Shown here: piece by piece, positions 35,351-44,195 of the stretch | How positions within the stretch are numbered: the stretch's first letter is position 1 | How the letters are laid out: each line of letters starts with the position of its first letter | NCBI GenBank assembly: GCA_019426215.1 | Contig: CM033400.1 | Coordinates: 17,344,568-17,408,567 of the forward strand | From: Buddleja alternifolia | Taxonomy: Eukaryota; Streptophyta; Magnoliopsida; Lamiales; Scrophulariaceae | Reading direction: 5' to 3' | Length of the DNA stretch: 64,000 nt | The notes under the pieces: generated by a model | What the model was told of the DNA's origin: nothing | What the model saw: only the letters and a program-made list of their open reading frames with translations | Database searches by the model: none | Made by a program: the position numbers and the translations under genes

Positions 35351-35363
35351 TTGTGTCAGAGCC
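35351..35363 (+). promoter_or_regulatory. Primer binding site of C-D
   Basis: TTGTGTCAGAGCC, one base after the LTR, matches TGGTATCAGAGCC at 11 of 13 positions. Confidence 0.75.
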
Positions 35364-37011
35364 GACTTAAATGCGATTGATAATTTTTCGCATTTGAGAT
35401 TATGTTGGCTAAATTGGATTTTAAAAATTGAATTTTTTTGGGTTCAATATTGAATATTGAAACTGAAATTTTGGAAATATATATCGCCCCTTGTCACCCC
35501 TATTATGCCGTTGCGATGCCGGAGATGCCAAACAGAGGCGGCGCCGCTGCGCAGAAAAACAAAAAAAATTAAGAAAAGGGCAGCGCCGACATCGGAAATT
35601 GGAATTGGAAATACATATATATTTATATATGCATAAATATTAATAACTATTGGGTTTGACCCAATAGACATATTTGACCCGAGATTTGTCAACTCTCCTT
35701 TTCTTAATAAATTGGATTTGTTTTTCTAAAATTAAATTGGATTTAATTAGTTAAATTGGATTTGACTTTCATAATTAAATTGGATTTAATTATGTCATAA
35801 ATTAAAATTGGGAATTTTATTTATGAGTAAAGACAATAAATAGGATTTATTTTAGGGTTAGATTTATTTTTTCAAAATAATTAAGAATAAGTTAGACTTA
35901 CTTCTTAAATAATAAATTGGATTTATTCTTTTAAATTGAAATTAAATTCACTTTTTCATAATTAAATTAGATTTAATTAAATATCAAATTCTTTTTGATT
36001 TTAAAAGTAAAAGCCAACATGATCTTAAATAGTTTATTTACATGCTTTGATGTACGTTGTGGTGGATGCATCCGTGGACTTACAGTTTTACCATTTTGTA
36101 TTATCTGGGTTTTACTGGGCCGAATAATGCCCCCCAGTTTGTACTTTCATTTTCGGTAGTATAATGTATAGAGCGCTTCAATGTTATGTTACTAGAGGTA
36201 GGACCTTCTTAGAGCTTGGAGCCCGGAGCATATCAAGATTAGATTAGATTTGATATAGGCCCCTATCCCCCTGATTGATATATTGGCTTAGATCAATCTA
36301 GAATGTCCATGGAAAGCATGTTGATAGAAGAACTAGGTTTTCTATTGATGCATGGCTTAGAATAATTCCACACATGCGCGAAATGGGTTAATGTGCAAAG
36401 TGAGACCTTAATTACATAAGAAATTCTCCCAAATTAATCATACTAAGTAAGAAAGGGATATTGGATATCCTGGCTCTCCATCAAACATAGAGAGATAGAT
36501 TTATGAGTTATGCATGGCATCGTCCCGTATAATGGGGGTTATGCACCAATTCATAATTCGAATATCTCTAAGTGCATCTGATGCCATCGGTCGAAGCAAA
36601 TCTCATCCCATACACCGTTACAGGTTGAAAGATGAGATTCAACTGTTAGATCTAAGTACATCCCATGTACTTAGATGGATCACCACCAATATTCCGTTAC
36701 AGAGATTAAGTGATCCATGAGCAAATGCGGGATTGAACCATCAGTTGGACTAATTGGCGTGGCATGCCACTTTGAAATTCCAATGAGCCATACATCGTTA
36801 CAGATTGTAACTCATTGAAAATTTAAAGAATTCAATCACTCACTACGAAATCTGTCCAACTAGATTTCGGTTCATTGCAGTGGGAGTGCAATGGTTCGAA
36901 AAATGTAGTGGGAGCCAAGTTAAAATTAAAGTCCTAATTTTACTTGGGTACAACATAATTATCTAATGAAATCTTGGTTTATTTTGTGCAATCCATTATA
37001 TCTCTCTCAAA
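35364..37011 (+). other. C-D leader with structured RNA module
   Basis: A 1.6-kb non-coding leader. A short GC-rich island (about 35485-35600, GGCGGCGCCGCTGCGC) is followed by A+T-rich sequence with repeated AATTGGATTTAATT. The conserved module then follows: hairpin GGATAT/ATATCC near 36460-36475; ATGAGTT/AATTCAT (36503-36554) around GGCATCGTCCC and GGGGG; stems 36599-36607/36631-36639, 36675-36683/36710-36718 and 36781-36787/36811-36817, whose loops share CCGTTACAG or TCGTTACAG; and purine boxes at 36878-36888 and 36905-36914. Gag starts 98 bp later. Confidence 0.8.
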
Positions 37012-37852
37012 ATGGCTAATAACCCACTATCAATTCTGCTTGAAAAGAATGTCTTCACTGGACCTAACTTTGTTGACTGGTTCAGAAACCTAAGGATTGT
37101 CCTTAGCTTGGAATCACTGGTCTATGTACTCTAGGCCAATCCTTCTCTAGTCCCTGGGGATGATGACGATGAGGAACTACAACACATGGATCAAGGATGA
37201 TATACTCGTGTTAAAGCTTACATGCTCGGCTCCATGAGCAATGACTTGCAGTGATCCCATCAGAACATAGATGACACGAAGTCAATATTGCTGTGTCTCA
37301 AGGAGTTGCATGGAGAGCACAGTAGGACTGCTTGGTATGATATATTGAGGGAGCTCTTTGGAGCAAGAATGGGAGAAGGTGAGGATGTGGGAACCCACGT
37401 CCTAAAAATGTTTTACATGATCGAGAGATTGGAAACTCTCGACTTCACCATGGATTTCCACCTTCAGACAGATCTCATTCTTCAATCACTCCCCAAATCC
37501 TTTTCACAATTTATTGTGACTTCAACATGAATGACATTGAGTGCACATTGGCTGGGCTGATGAACAAGCTCTCAACTGCTCAGGGACAGATGAAGCCCAA
37601 GGGGAAGGAAGTTGCTTTAGCCGTCACTACTGGGGCTTCCAAGCGCTTTAGAAAAAGGCAAGGTAAAGGCAAAAAGCAACAGGGAGTGTTAAAGGCATCG
37701 AGTGACATGGGCAAACCCAAAGGGAAAGGGTTCAAGGGAAGAGGTTCAAAGAAGACAAACACGTGTCTTCACTGTCGTGAGATGGGACACTAGAAACGTG
37801 ACTGTCCCAAGCTCAAGGCGGAGATTGCTTCAGGTATAGAACTTAATGTTTT
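37012..37852 (+). pseudogene. gag: C-D copia gag, stops and frameshift
   Basis: ATG at 37012 opens MANNPLSILLEKNVFTGPNF, then VDWFRNLRIVLS. In-frame stops at 37132, 37198 and 37252 interrupt it. The frame resumes with LCLKELHGEHSRTAWYDILR, ELFGARMGEGEDVGTHVLKM and MDFHLQTDLILQSLPKSFSQ, shifts near 37528, and continues through a lysine-rich basic stretch to the knuckle CLHCREMGH, stop (37791), KRDCP. A Trp-to-stop change lies inside the zinc finger. No pol follows: the sequence leaves the gag frame at GAAATCA (37854-37860) and enters copied flank DNA. Confidence 0.88.
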
Positions 37853-37939
37853 GGAAATCAGAGCCTTAGAGACTTATTTTATGATATCCATCCCATGAGA
37901 TATCAAGCCCCATAGCTATGTGTGAATTCTCGAGACTTC
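37853..37939 (+). repeat. Copy of the left flank inside C-D
   Basis: About 95% identical to 33681-33767, including the terminal ACTTC. It occupies the place where pol and the polypurine tract should be. The junction to gag lies in a GAAATCA shared by both partners. Confidence 0.92.
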
Positions 37940-39569
37940 TGTTAGGTATATATGCCCTAGATGCCAATGAGGATAATTAGATTGTATAGGGTATTCAATT
38001 ATGTTGTACAAACTAATAATTAATAAAGGCAATTATTATTCTGTTCATGTAAAACTTCATGGCATCAATAAGTATTGAATAAATAGTCCTTGTGTATCAA
38101 GGTCGACGCTTCGCCCTTTATGGAATAAAGAAGTGGCACGGGGAGAGTCTTATTCCTGATCACTTAAAAGGGTTTGCAAGTCAAGGAATCTTAATTGGGC
38201 ATTAAAATTCGACTTGTATGACACATGCTCTGGCAAAGAGTGTCAGTCGAACACTATGGGAAAGTGAGAACACGTGTCATGGATATATCAATGGAATTGA
38301 TATATTCGAACACGGCTCGCAGTAATTCGATCACATGGGTATTTACTCTATGACTGTCAATGATTGGATTACTAACAATAATAGTTTGCGTGAGCCGTAG
38401 ACCTAAGAGTTCATGATCAATGTACTTGTATCATTGAATCTGTTACTAGAGCAATTAGGCCCAACTCACCCTTTGGTGGGGTCGACCTTGAAGTGCGATC
38501 TCAATGAGTCAATTAGCACTTGTTCAGTGATCGCCAAGATGGGATTCTGTGTCGATAGTAAACGAGAAAGTATCTTATGCGATCATAGGCATATGAAATT
38601 ATTAAAAGCAATGAAACTAACTCATGTGGGACATGGAGGTAGTTTGATAATTTCATCATGCTATGATCAAATGCACAACATCAAGTTTAGTGAGTTTGAC
38701 ATAAACTATGACTCTCACTTGATTAGGATACATCAGTGAAGATACACATATGGTATTTATGGTCCAGAGGTTCGTAAATGATTCGTTCATTTCGTACTCA
38801 ATTGGGTTATAATGTGAGTCCATGGGACTGGTTAGGTGACACTCACATCCTTTGGTAATTCCTCTCATTGCCAATTGAGACGAACCTAAAGAGTCGCGCA
38901 ATAAGAAACGAACAGGATGTTTTTTGTGTTAATCTTTTATAAAGATATAATTAATTGAACATATTGATTTATTGGTTAAATCAATAAATTAAATATTTAA
39001 TTTAATTAGATTAAATTAATTATTTACTTGGAAAATTAATTAAATAGAATTAATTAATTAGTTAACATATATTGGATTTAAATGATATTTAAATTAAACA
39101 TATATTAAGGGGTGGGCTAAGTTGACTGGGCCAACTTAAAACCCACCCACGTCCAATTGGAGCCCTAGAGGGGCGGCCACCATGAGAGTCCTGGGAGACT
39201 CCAACTTGTTAGTTAAGTCATTAGAGTTTATAAGGTAACTCTAATCCTAACAAATCATGGTAAACCTAATTGCATAACACACAAAAAGAAGAAGGGATCC
39301 TATCATCAAATTTTCGCCCTAGCCATCCACCATAATTGAAGAGGGAAAATTTGGAGATCTTTGGAAGGCTTGTTTCGCGTGGATCTCTAGAGATAAGAGC
39401 ACAAGGAGCTGCTTTTATGCGAAATATAATTACGAAACCGACAAGGTAAATCAATTTCGTTTGATTTTTTGAAAACTATTAAAAATCATTCATTCCCGTT
39501 AAAGTGATCCACCTTTGGGAATTAAAAATTTTCTTTCGCTGCGTTTTTCACTCCATAGGATTCCTAACA
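37940..39569 (+). repeat. 3' LTR of C-D
   Basis: 1630 bp, from TGTTAGGTATATATGCCC to GGATTCCTAACA, followed by the target duplication ACTTC (39570-39574). It has no polypurine tract in front. It differs from the 5' LTR by scattered changes and indels, such as an extra TA in the start and an added segment near 39336-39400. Confidence 0.92.
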
Positions 39570-39574
39570 ACTTC

Positions 39575-39707
39575 ATCATACAGTTATAACAATATAAACA
39601 TAAGATGAAAAAAATGCCTTTTATTATAATGTAAAACGAAATTGTTTATGACAAGAATAGATAAAGAAAGCCTATCTAGGATTGCCTCGCAGGGCACTAT
39701 TCTAACA
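39575..39707 (-). repeat. C-C copia 3' LTR, first 133 bp
   Basis: Begins TGTTAGAATAGTGCCCTGCG at 39707 on the minus strand, directly after the polypurine tract; it continues at 33767 beyond the C-D insertion. Confidence 0.88.
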
Positions 39708-39720
39708 ATCTCCCACTTGC
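39708..39720 (-). promoter_or_regulatory. Polypurine tract of C-C
   Basis: CAAGTGGGAGATT on the minus strand immediately before the LTR start, the usual plant copia PPT. Confidence 0.9.
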
Positions 39721-39736
39721 ACGAGAGCCAATCTCC

Positions 39737-40447
39737 CTAGTATCTAAGACCCATCTTCTCATGATGTCCTTCTAATACGTTACGAGACAAGGGCTTAGTT
39801 AGTGGATCCGCTATGTTCTTTGTTGTGTCGACTCTTTCCACGCGTACGTCGCCTCTACCAACAATCTCTCGAATCAGATGGTATCGCCTCTCTATGTGGT
39901 TGGATCTTTGATGAGATCTCGGCTCCTTTGCTTGAGCAATAGCGCATTTATTGTCACAGTACAAAGGTACTGGATCGACAATGCTAGGGACTGCACTCAA
40001 CCCTTGGATGAAGAAGTTCCTAATCCGAACAGCTTATTTTGCTGCATCAGATGCAGCTATGTATTCAACCTTGGTTGTGGAATCCGCAATAGTTTTCTGT
40101 GTGGAACTCTTCCAACTTACTGCTCCACCATTGAGGTTGAATACAAACCCCGACATTGAAGGTGAATGCAAACCCCGACATACAAACTAGTGTCAGTGAA
40201 CCCTTCTACTTTCAATTCCTACCGCCGTATAACAAAAACAATCCTTAGTCCTTCTTAAGTACTTGAGGATTGTTTTCACGGCTACCCAGTGTAACTCAAC
40301 TGGGTTGGACTGAAAACGACTCACTACACTTAATGCATGAGCCACATCAGGCCTTGTACATAACATTGCATACATAATACTTCCTATGGCAGAAGCATAT
40401 GGTAGGCGAGCCATCCTATCTCGTTCCTGGGGTGTCGAAGGAAACAT
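39737..40447 (-). pseudogene. C-C copia RNase H
   Basis: C-terminal domain of the copia polyprotein. RDRMARLPYASAIGSIMYAM and TRPDVAHALSVVSRFQ come first. A damaged centre follows (40000-40192, readable as EVEYIAASDAA-like on the minus strand, with a small tandem duplication of CAAACCCCGACAT at about 40145-40182). It ends VPLYCDNKCAIAQAKEPRSH, HIERRYHLIREIVGRGDVRV and TKNIADPLTKPL. Frameshifted at least twice. It lies 17 bases upstream of the PPT, as is usual. Confidence 0.88.
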
Positions 40448-41316
40448 GGATCAAGAATACCGGATCCCATGACTCATAAGCAGGAATCCTTTCCTTGATT
40501 CCTCCATACTAAACCTCTTTAGCATTTTGTCTATGTACATTGACTGAGACAATCCTATCATCTTTCTTGATCTATCTCTATAGATTTTGATTCCTAAGAT
40601 GTAGCGTCTCCTAAGTCTTTCATGGAAAATTTGGCGGATAACCATACTTTAGTTAATTGAATTATTCCTACATCATTCCCAATGAGTAGAATATCATCAA
40701 CATAAAGTACTAAGAATGTCACTGCACTCCCACTGACTTTCTTGTACACAGACGGTTCATCTTCATTTTTAATAAAACCATACATCCTTACAGTTTCATC
40801 AAAACAGATGTTCCAACTTTGGGATGATTGCTTTAGTCCATAAATGGACTTTTGGAGCTTGCAAACATTTTGCTCACTCCCACTAGATGTGAAACCTTCT
40901 AGTTGTTTCATGTAAATCTCTTCCTCTATGTGTCCATTGAGGAAGCCAGTTTTCAAATCCATCTGCCATATTTCATAATCATAATGAGCAGATATTGCAA
41001 GCAGAATCCTAATGGCTTTAAGCATTGCTATTGGAGAAAAGGTTTTTACATAGTCGACATCCTCTCTTTGAGTGTAAACTTTTGCCACTAGCCTAGTTTT
41101 ATAGTTCACTACCTCTCCATTTGCTCCAAGCTTTTGCTTACAGATCCACTTACAACCAATGGGTGCCATTTTTAGCCCTGCTATCAAAGCTTCGTATTCT
41201 GCTTCATTATTTGTTACATCAAGATTCAGTTTTATGCCCTCTAGATCCACCAAGGTCCATACCTTGTTGGAGTACATGGAGTCCATTTTAGATTCCATGG
41301 CACTTTGCCACTTCAC
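40448..41316 (-). pseudogene. C-C copia reverse transcriptase with foreign insert
   Basis: RVT_2-type RT. SNKVWTLVDLEGIK is followed by an unexpected 22-residue insert (see 41164-41229), then PIGCKWICKQKLGANGEVVN, FSPIAMLKAIRILLAISAHY, YEIWQMDLKTGFLNGHIEEE, NVCKLQKSIYGLKQSSQSWN and the catalytic LYVDDILLIGND. Apart from the insert the frame is open over 240 codons. It then shifts near 40640 into YILGIKIYRDRSRKMIGLSQ. The YVDD box is intact. Confidence 0.92.
41164..41229 (-). other. In-frame RNase H-like insert in copia RT
   Basis: Codons for LNLDVTNNEAEYEALIAG plus LKMA lie between LEGIK and PIGCKW, two blocks that are adjacent in C-G (EGVKPISCKWVYKRKLG). The inserted peptide resembles the RNase H core motif TNNEAEYEALIAGL of Ty3/gypsy Tat-lineage (Athila/Ogre-type) elements and cellular-type RNases H, which has no place in a copia RT. 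Length is 66 bp with the frame preserved. Confidence 0.8.
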
Positions 41317-42450
41317 CTAATCATTATCACATATTGCTTCGTTGTAGCTTCTTGGATCTTCATCCACTTGAAGCTCTTATTACTATCTAGTAATAGACCA
41401 TACCTCTCAGGTGGCCCTCGGATCCTTTCGAATCTTCTCGAAGTTTGTGTGTTAGATATTTCAGTATTTTCTTGTGTTTGTGTTTCCAAAGTTTGGAAGA
41501 TAATTTGTGGTTCTTGAAGTTCTTCAAGTTCTATGATCTCGCCATTTCTATCTAATAGAAACTCTTTCTCTAAGAAGACGACATTCCTTGAAACAAACAC
41601 CTTTTGTTTCGCTGGATCATAAAAGTAGTACCCCATAGTTTCTTTAGGGTATCCCACAAATTTACATAAGCTAGACTTAGACTCTAACTTATGGAGCACT
41701 AGACTTTTGACATAGGCTGAACAATCTGATACTCGAAGATGTTTGTATGATGCCAGTTTACCATGCAATCTATTTAACAGATAACCCACAGTTTCTAAGG
41801 CATATCCCCAAAAAGATGAAGGAACTTCAATGAAACTCATCATGGAACAGACCATATCTAATAAAGTCCTATTCCTTTGCTCAGACACCTCATTCAATTA
41901 TGGTGTTCTAGGCGGAGTCCACTGAGAGAGAATCTCATTCTCTTTAAGTAACTAAGGAGAATTCGTCACTTAAGTATTCTCCTCTCCGATCAGATCGAAG
42001 AGTTTTAATACTATGACTTAGTTGTTTTTCTACTTCATTCCTAAACTTTTTGAACTTTTCAAAAGCTTCAGATTTGTGTTTCATAAGGTACACATATCAG
42101 TACCATGAATAATCATCGGTAAAAGTAATAAAGTAAGTAGACCTTCTTCCTTTAGTACTTATACTAAAAGGACCACAAACATCCGAGTTGATCAAATCCA
42201 AAGGATGAGTGGCACGTTCCACTTGTCCTACAATGTTGACTTGGTCATTTTTCCTTTAAGACAAGATCACAATTAGGCATGGTTTCCTGTTCCTTAAGGT
42301 TGAGTACACCTTCATTTGCCAATTTATACATTCTTTCTTTGGAAATATGTCCTAGTCTAGCATGCCACATTAGTGTACTATTTAAGTTATCTTGTTTTCT
42401 TTCGTTACTATGTTGAATGTGAAAGACGAGATTAATTGGTTGAACAGTGT
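41317..42450 (-). pseudogene. C-C copia integrase
   Basis: The C-terminal half (to 41897) is open: NEVSEQRNRTLLDMVCSMMS, SSFWGYALETVGYLLNRL, SAYVKSLVLHKLESKSSLCK and FVGYPKETMGYYFYDPAKQK, then a Thr/Gln-rich linker toward RT. About 15 residues are missing between ASYK and HLRVSDC compared with the family. The catalytic core, 41898-42450, survives as fragments with stops. Confidence 0.85.
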
Positions 42451-42800
42451 TATAAACAATTTGTCAAAGTACTAGTAAAAAGTAAAGAACAATTTTTAAT
42501 AATGAAACGCTTTCCATCTTTTATTAAAAACTCAAAACCCTCTCCATCTAAAACATGGGTGGAGATAATGTTCTTTATTATACTAGAAATATAAAGACAA
42601 TTATTTATAACTATTCTAATGTCATCGCCTAATGCCAGGTTGACCATCCCTATCGATGTGGAAGCAACTTTTGCTCCATTGCCAAGTCTCATAACGATCT
42701 CATCCTTTTCTAGCATCCTACTTCTTGTCATCGCCTGCAAATTATTGCAAAGATGTCATGCACAATCGGTATCTAATACCCAAGAAGTATCGTTAACAGA
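42451..42800 (-). pseudogene. C-C copia protease region
   Basis: TSWVLDTDCAWHLCNNLQA (minus, near 42790-42735) is the aspartic protease active site, with DTD where DTG or DSG is expected. It continues RLGNGAKVASTSIGMVNLAL, NNCLYISSIIKNIISTHVLD and GFEFLIKDGKRF, the conserved sequence between PR and GAG-pre-integrase. Confidence 0.82.
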
Positions 42801-43418
42801 TATATTAACTTCAACTAAAACATACCCTTGGTCGAACCTAGGGTCACAGGGTACTCCTTCCAGTTTCTCTTCCATTGCCCTAGTTTACCTCAGTGGAAAC
42901 ACTCACCCTTATCCTTATCGGCTTTAACCTTCTTGACCCCACATTTAGCTTTTAGCTTCTCGTTCTTTTGGGAGCTCTTTCCTTTCCCTTTCTTTGGCTT
43001 CTTAGCCTTAGAATGGACAGAAATCACAAGTTGGACTGGCTTGTCCTTCTTGATGGTGGCTTCTACAGTCCTAGCATATTAAGTCTATTGAAGTACTAAG
43101 TCTATTGAGAGTTCATTGTCTAGAAAAATGTCAAGATTTGCGAGCTTCTCAATGAGCCCAATGATCTTTAGCACATGTTCTTGGACATTTAACCCCTCAT
43201 TCATACGAGCTCTGAAAAGCTCTTTAGACACTAAGTACCTTTCCCTCCTAAACCTTTTGACTATAGAGCTCTTGTAAGTGTTAGAAAATATCAGCTGCAC
43301 TAGCCATATTTGTGTGTTGCATTTGCAACCAATTTGACATAGATGCAAGCATCGTGCACCTTGCTTGGAGGTCATTGTTTAACCATTTCTTATGGGTTTT
43401 GATTTCCTCCTCCTCAGC
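42801..43418 (-). pseudogene. gag: C-C copia gag, C-terminal part, cut by C-E
   Basis: From the break at 43418: KWLNNDLQARC-like sequence, then NTYKSSIVKRFRRERYLVSK, ELFRARMNEGLNVQEHVLKI, IGLIEKLANLDIFLDNELSI, a lysine-rich linker (KKPKKGKGKSSQK) and a decayed CCHC knuckle (ECFH, stop, GKLGQWKRNW). The N-terminal part is separated by the C-E insertion and was not found again in the window. Confidence 0.85.
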
Positions 43419-43826
43419 TGTTAGTTATGTGCCCTTGATGCCAACGAGGAAATAGATTGTATAGGGCACTTCATTATGTTGTACAAACCTTTTATTCTAT
43501 TTATAGAAAGGCAATTAGATAGTGAGAGCTTGTGCCTTAGATAAATCGATGGAATTGATATATTCGAACACGACTCGTAGTAATCCAATCACATGGGTAT
43601 TTACTCGGTGGTTGTCAATGATTGGGTTACTGATCATAATAGTATGCGTGTCTTATACCTGAGGGGTCACGATCAATATGCTTGTAGCATTGGATCTGTT
43701 ACTAGAGTAGTTAGACCCGATTCACCGGTTGGTGGGGTCGACCTCGAAGTGCGATCTCAATGAGACAAGTAGCAGTTGTGAGGTGATCGTCAAGATGAGA
43801 TTCATTGTCTCAATAGTAAAAGAGAA
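43419..43826 (+). repeat. C-E copia 5' LTR, first part
   Basis: Starts TGTTAGTTATGTGCCC, homologous to the C-D LTR, and runs to the A at 43826 where Helitron H1 begins. TCAGC (43414-43418) is the candidate target duplication. It continues at 48062. Confidence 0.9.
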
Positions 43827-43837
43827 CTAGCGGTTCT

Positions 43838-43856
43838 GCACACTCGATGCGTGTGC
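43838..43856 (-). terminator. Helitron 3'-terminal hairpin
   Basis: GCACACTCGATGCGTGTGC: stem GCACAC/GTGTGC with a 7-base loop, 7 bases from the CTAG end. Serves as the rolling-circle termination signal in this family type. Confidence 0.85.
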
Positions 43857-44160
43857 AAATTCAAAAAAAATGATGATATAAAAATTTAATTGTAATTTCC
43901 AAAAGAAAAAAAAACTTATATGCAATGTGCAAATAGTAAATCATAATTAATCATCGCATGTAAAAATGATAAAACAGACAACTAACATGTGACTATCGTG
44001 CACAATTAAATTCAAAAGCATGCATTGAAGGCAAAGAAAAAATAAGAAATTAACATAATGGTAAAAAATGAATATTAAAACTATACCAAACGTCGGTTAT
44101 TTATTTGGATACTTTAATATGCCTTTTCATTGTGTGTGGATAATACACACACAAAGATTT

Positions 44161-44195
44161 CTAACGGTCAAAGGACACTCGACGCGTGTGCAAAG
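44161..44195 (-). other. Second, internal Helitron-like 3' terminus
   Basis: CTAACGGTCAAAGGACACTC followed by GACGCGTGTGCAAAG repeats the layout of the true end (CTAGCGGTTCTGCACACTCG and ATGCGTGTGCAAAT). On the minus strand it would end CCGTTAG, so the terminal CTAG has become TTAG. Confidence 0.75.

Noticed and set aside
39878..40190. Plus-strand open frames over the C-C RNase H
   Set aside because: They are antisense shadows of the copia RNase H coding strand.
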